A stretch of DNA of 64,000 nt, taken from NCBI GenBank assembly GCA_947479085.1, contig CANJYB010000003.1:62001-126000 (forward strand), in the 5' to 3' direction. Numbering within the stretch: position 1 is the stretch's first letter; every line of letters starts with the position of its first letter. The stretch comes from Bacteroidota bacterium. GTDB taxonomy: Bacteria > Bacteroidota > Bacteroidia > 2-12-FULL-35-15. Shown piece by piece: positions 63,790-64,000 of the stretch. A program made the translations under genes and the position numbers. A model generated the notes under the pieces. It worked only from the letters and a program-made list of their open reading frames with translations. It had not been told where the DNA came from and ran no database searches.

Positions 63790-64000
63790 ATGAAACAAAT
63801 TTCTACTCTTCTTATTTTACTTTTATTTACCTTAAAAATAACAGCGCAACCATTTCCCGCCAGCCAAACGGATGGAAAATATTACACCGTAAACAATGCT
63901 AAATTATGGGTAGTTAGTTTTGGCAAAGGCGATCCTTTGTTTTTCATAGCAGGTGGTCCCGGAGGCAGTCATTATGGATTAAGAAGTTTCGACTCGCTTT
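63790..64000 (+). CDS. Alpha/beta hydrolase (S33-like), 3'-truncated
   Basis: The gene runs out of the window. The visible 70 residues have a signal peptide (MKQISTLLILLLFTLKITAQ) and the start of an alpha/beta hydrolase (LWVVSFGKGDPLFFIAGGPGGSHYGLRSFDSL), with the oxyanion HGGPG-like AGGPGGS of proline iminopeptidases. The catalytic residues lie outside the window. Confidence 0.7.
   Translation, partial: MKQISTLLILLLFTLKITAQPFPASQTDGKYYTVNNAKLWVVSFGKGDPLFFIAGGPGGSHYGLRSFDSL

Noticed and set aside
1-64000. tRNA, rRNA, riboswitch, prophage or insertion sequence genes
   Set aside because: No clover-leaf consensus, no FMN or other riboswitch fold near ribH, and no transposase, integrase or phage protein was seen in any frame.

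Overview
The window is an AT-rich stretch of a Bacteroidota chromosome. The evidence is a gliding-motility-associated C-terminal domain and a type IX secretion sorting domain on two large secreted proteins, DUF5777 and DUF3127 proteins, a head-GIN-domain lipoprotein, gene order typical of the phylum (birA / rsfS-ftsH-LUD-cdsA; ribH / TPR / recF-DUF721), weak Shine-Dalgarno signals, and several TAnnTTTG -7 boxes. I see no rRNA, tRNA, CRISPR, phage or transposase gene. The sequence looks like a core chromosomal region with unusually many short repeats between genes.

Layout. 1-8830 is mostly cell surface: a MORN-like protein cut by the window edge, a SprB-repeat/PKD/CHU_C surface protein split by one in-frame TGA, a three-gene operon of two haem-type lipoproteins and a DUF5777 barrel, an outer-membrane barrel protein, and an RCC1-repeat secreted protein. 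8886-16465 is housekeeping: glutamate dehydrogenase, cdsA, a LUD protein, ftsH, rsfS, birA and an aminotransferase. 16563-20455 holds an orphan gene behind a 21-bp repeat array, a LuxR-like HTH remnant, a TIGR02757 protein, a coiled-coil protein, a rhodanese lipoprotein and a cold-shock protein. 20532-29720 is a leftward surface-polysaccharide cluster: lytic transglycosylase, WecA-like transferase, RfbC, Wzc-like kinase, Wza-like export protein, GT4 glycosyltransferase and AsnB. 29721-36311 has a nested inverted repeat, a sodium:solute symporter, a second 21-bp array, and a transglutaminase/MoxR pair. 36334-47749 mixes secreted or TPR proteins with two peptidases or hydrolases, ribH, recF-DUF721, two mini membrane proteins and a winged-helix regulator. 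47916-49159 is a 42-bp array in front of a second orphan gene. 49480-64000 is housekeeping and envelope: flavin reductase, an SSB-like DUF3127 protein, DacB, an acyltransferase, Nudix, pyrE, a GIN-domain protein, PbpC, a VTT protein, acyltransferase 3, an MFS pump, DUF2130, and the start of an alpha/beta hydrolase.

Most unusual features. (1) Three non-homologous tandem arrays have periods of 21, 21 and 42 bp, and two of them stand directly in front of genes for unrecognised proteins. (2) A palindromic repeat with an intergenic relative at 29737-29998 is inserted in frame in the transglutaminase gene at about 34991-35026. (3) Repeat DNA also appears to supply the 3' ends of asnB and recF. (4) The SprB-repeat gene is interrupted by a single TGA.
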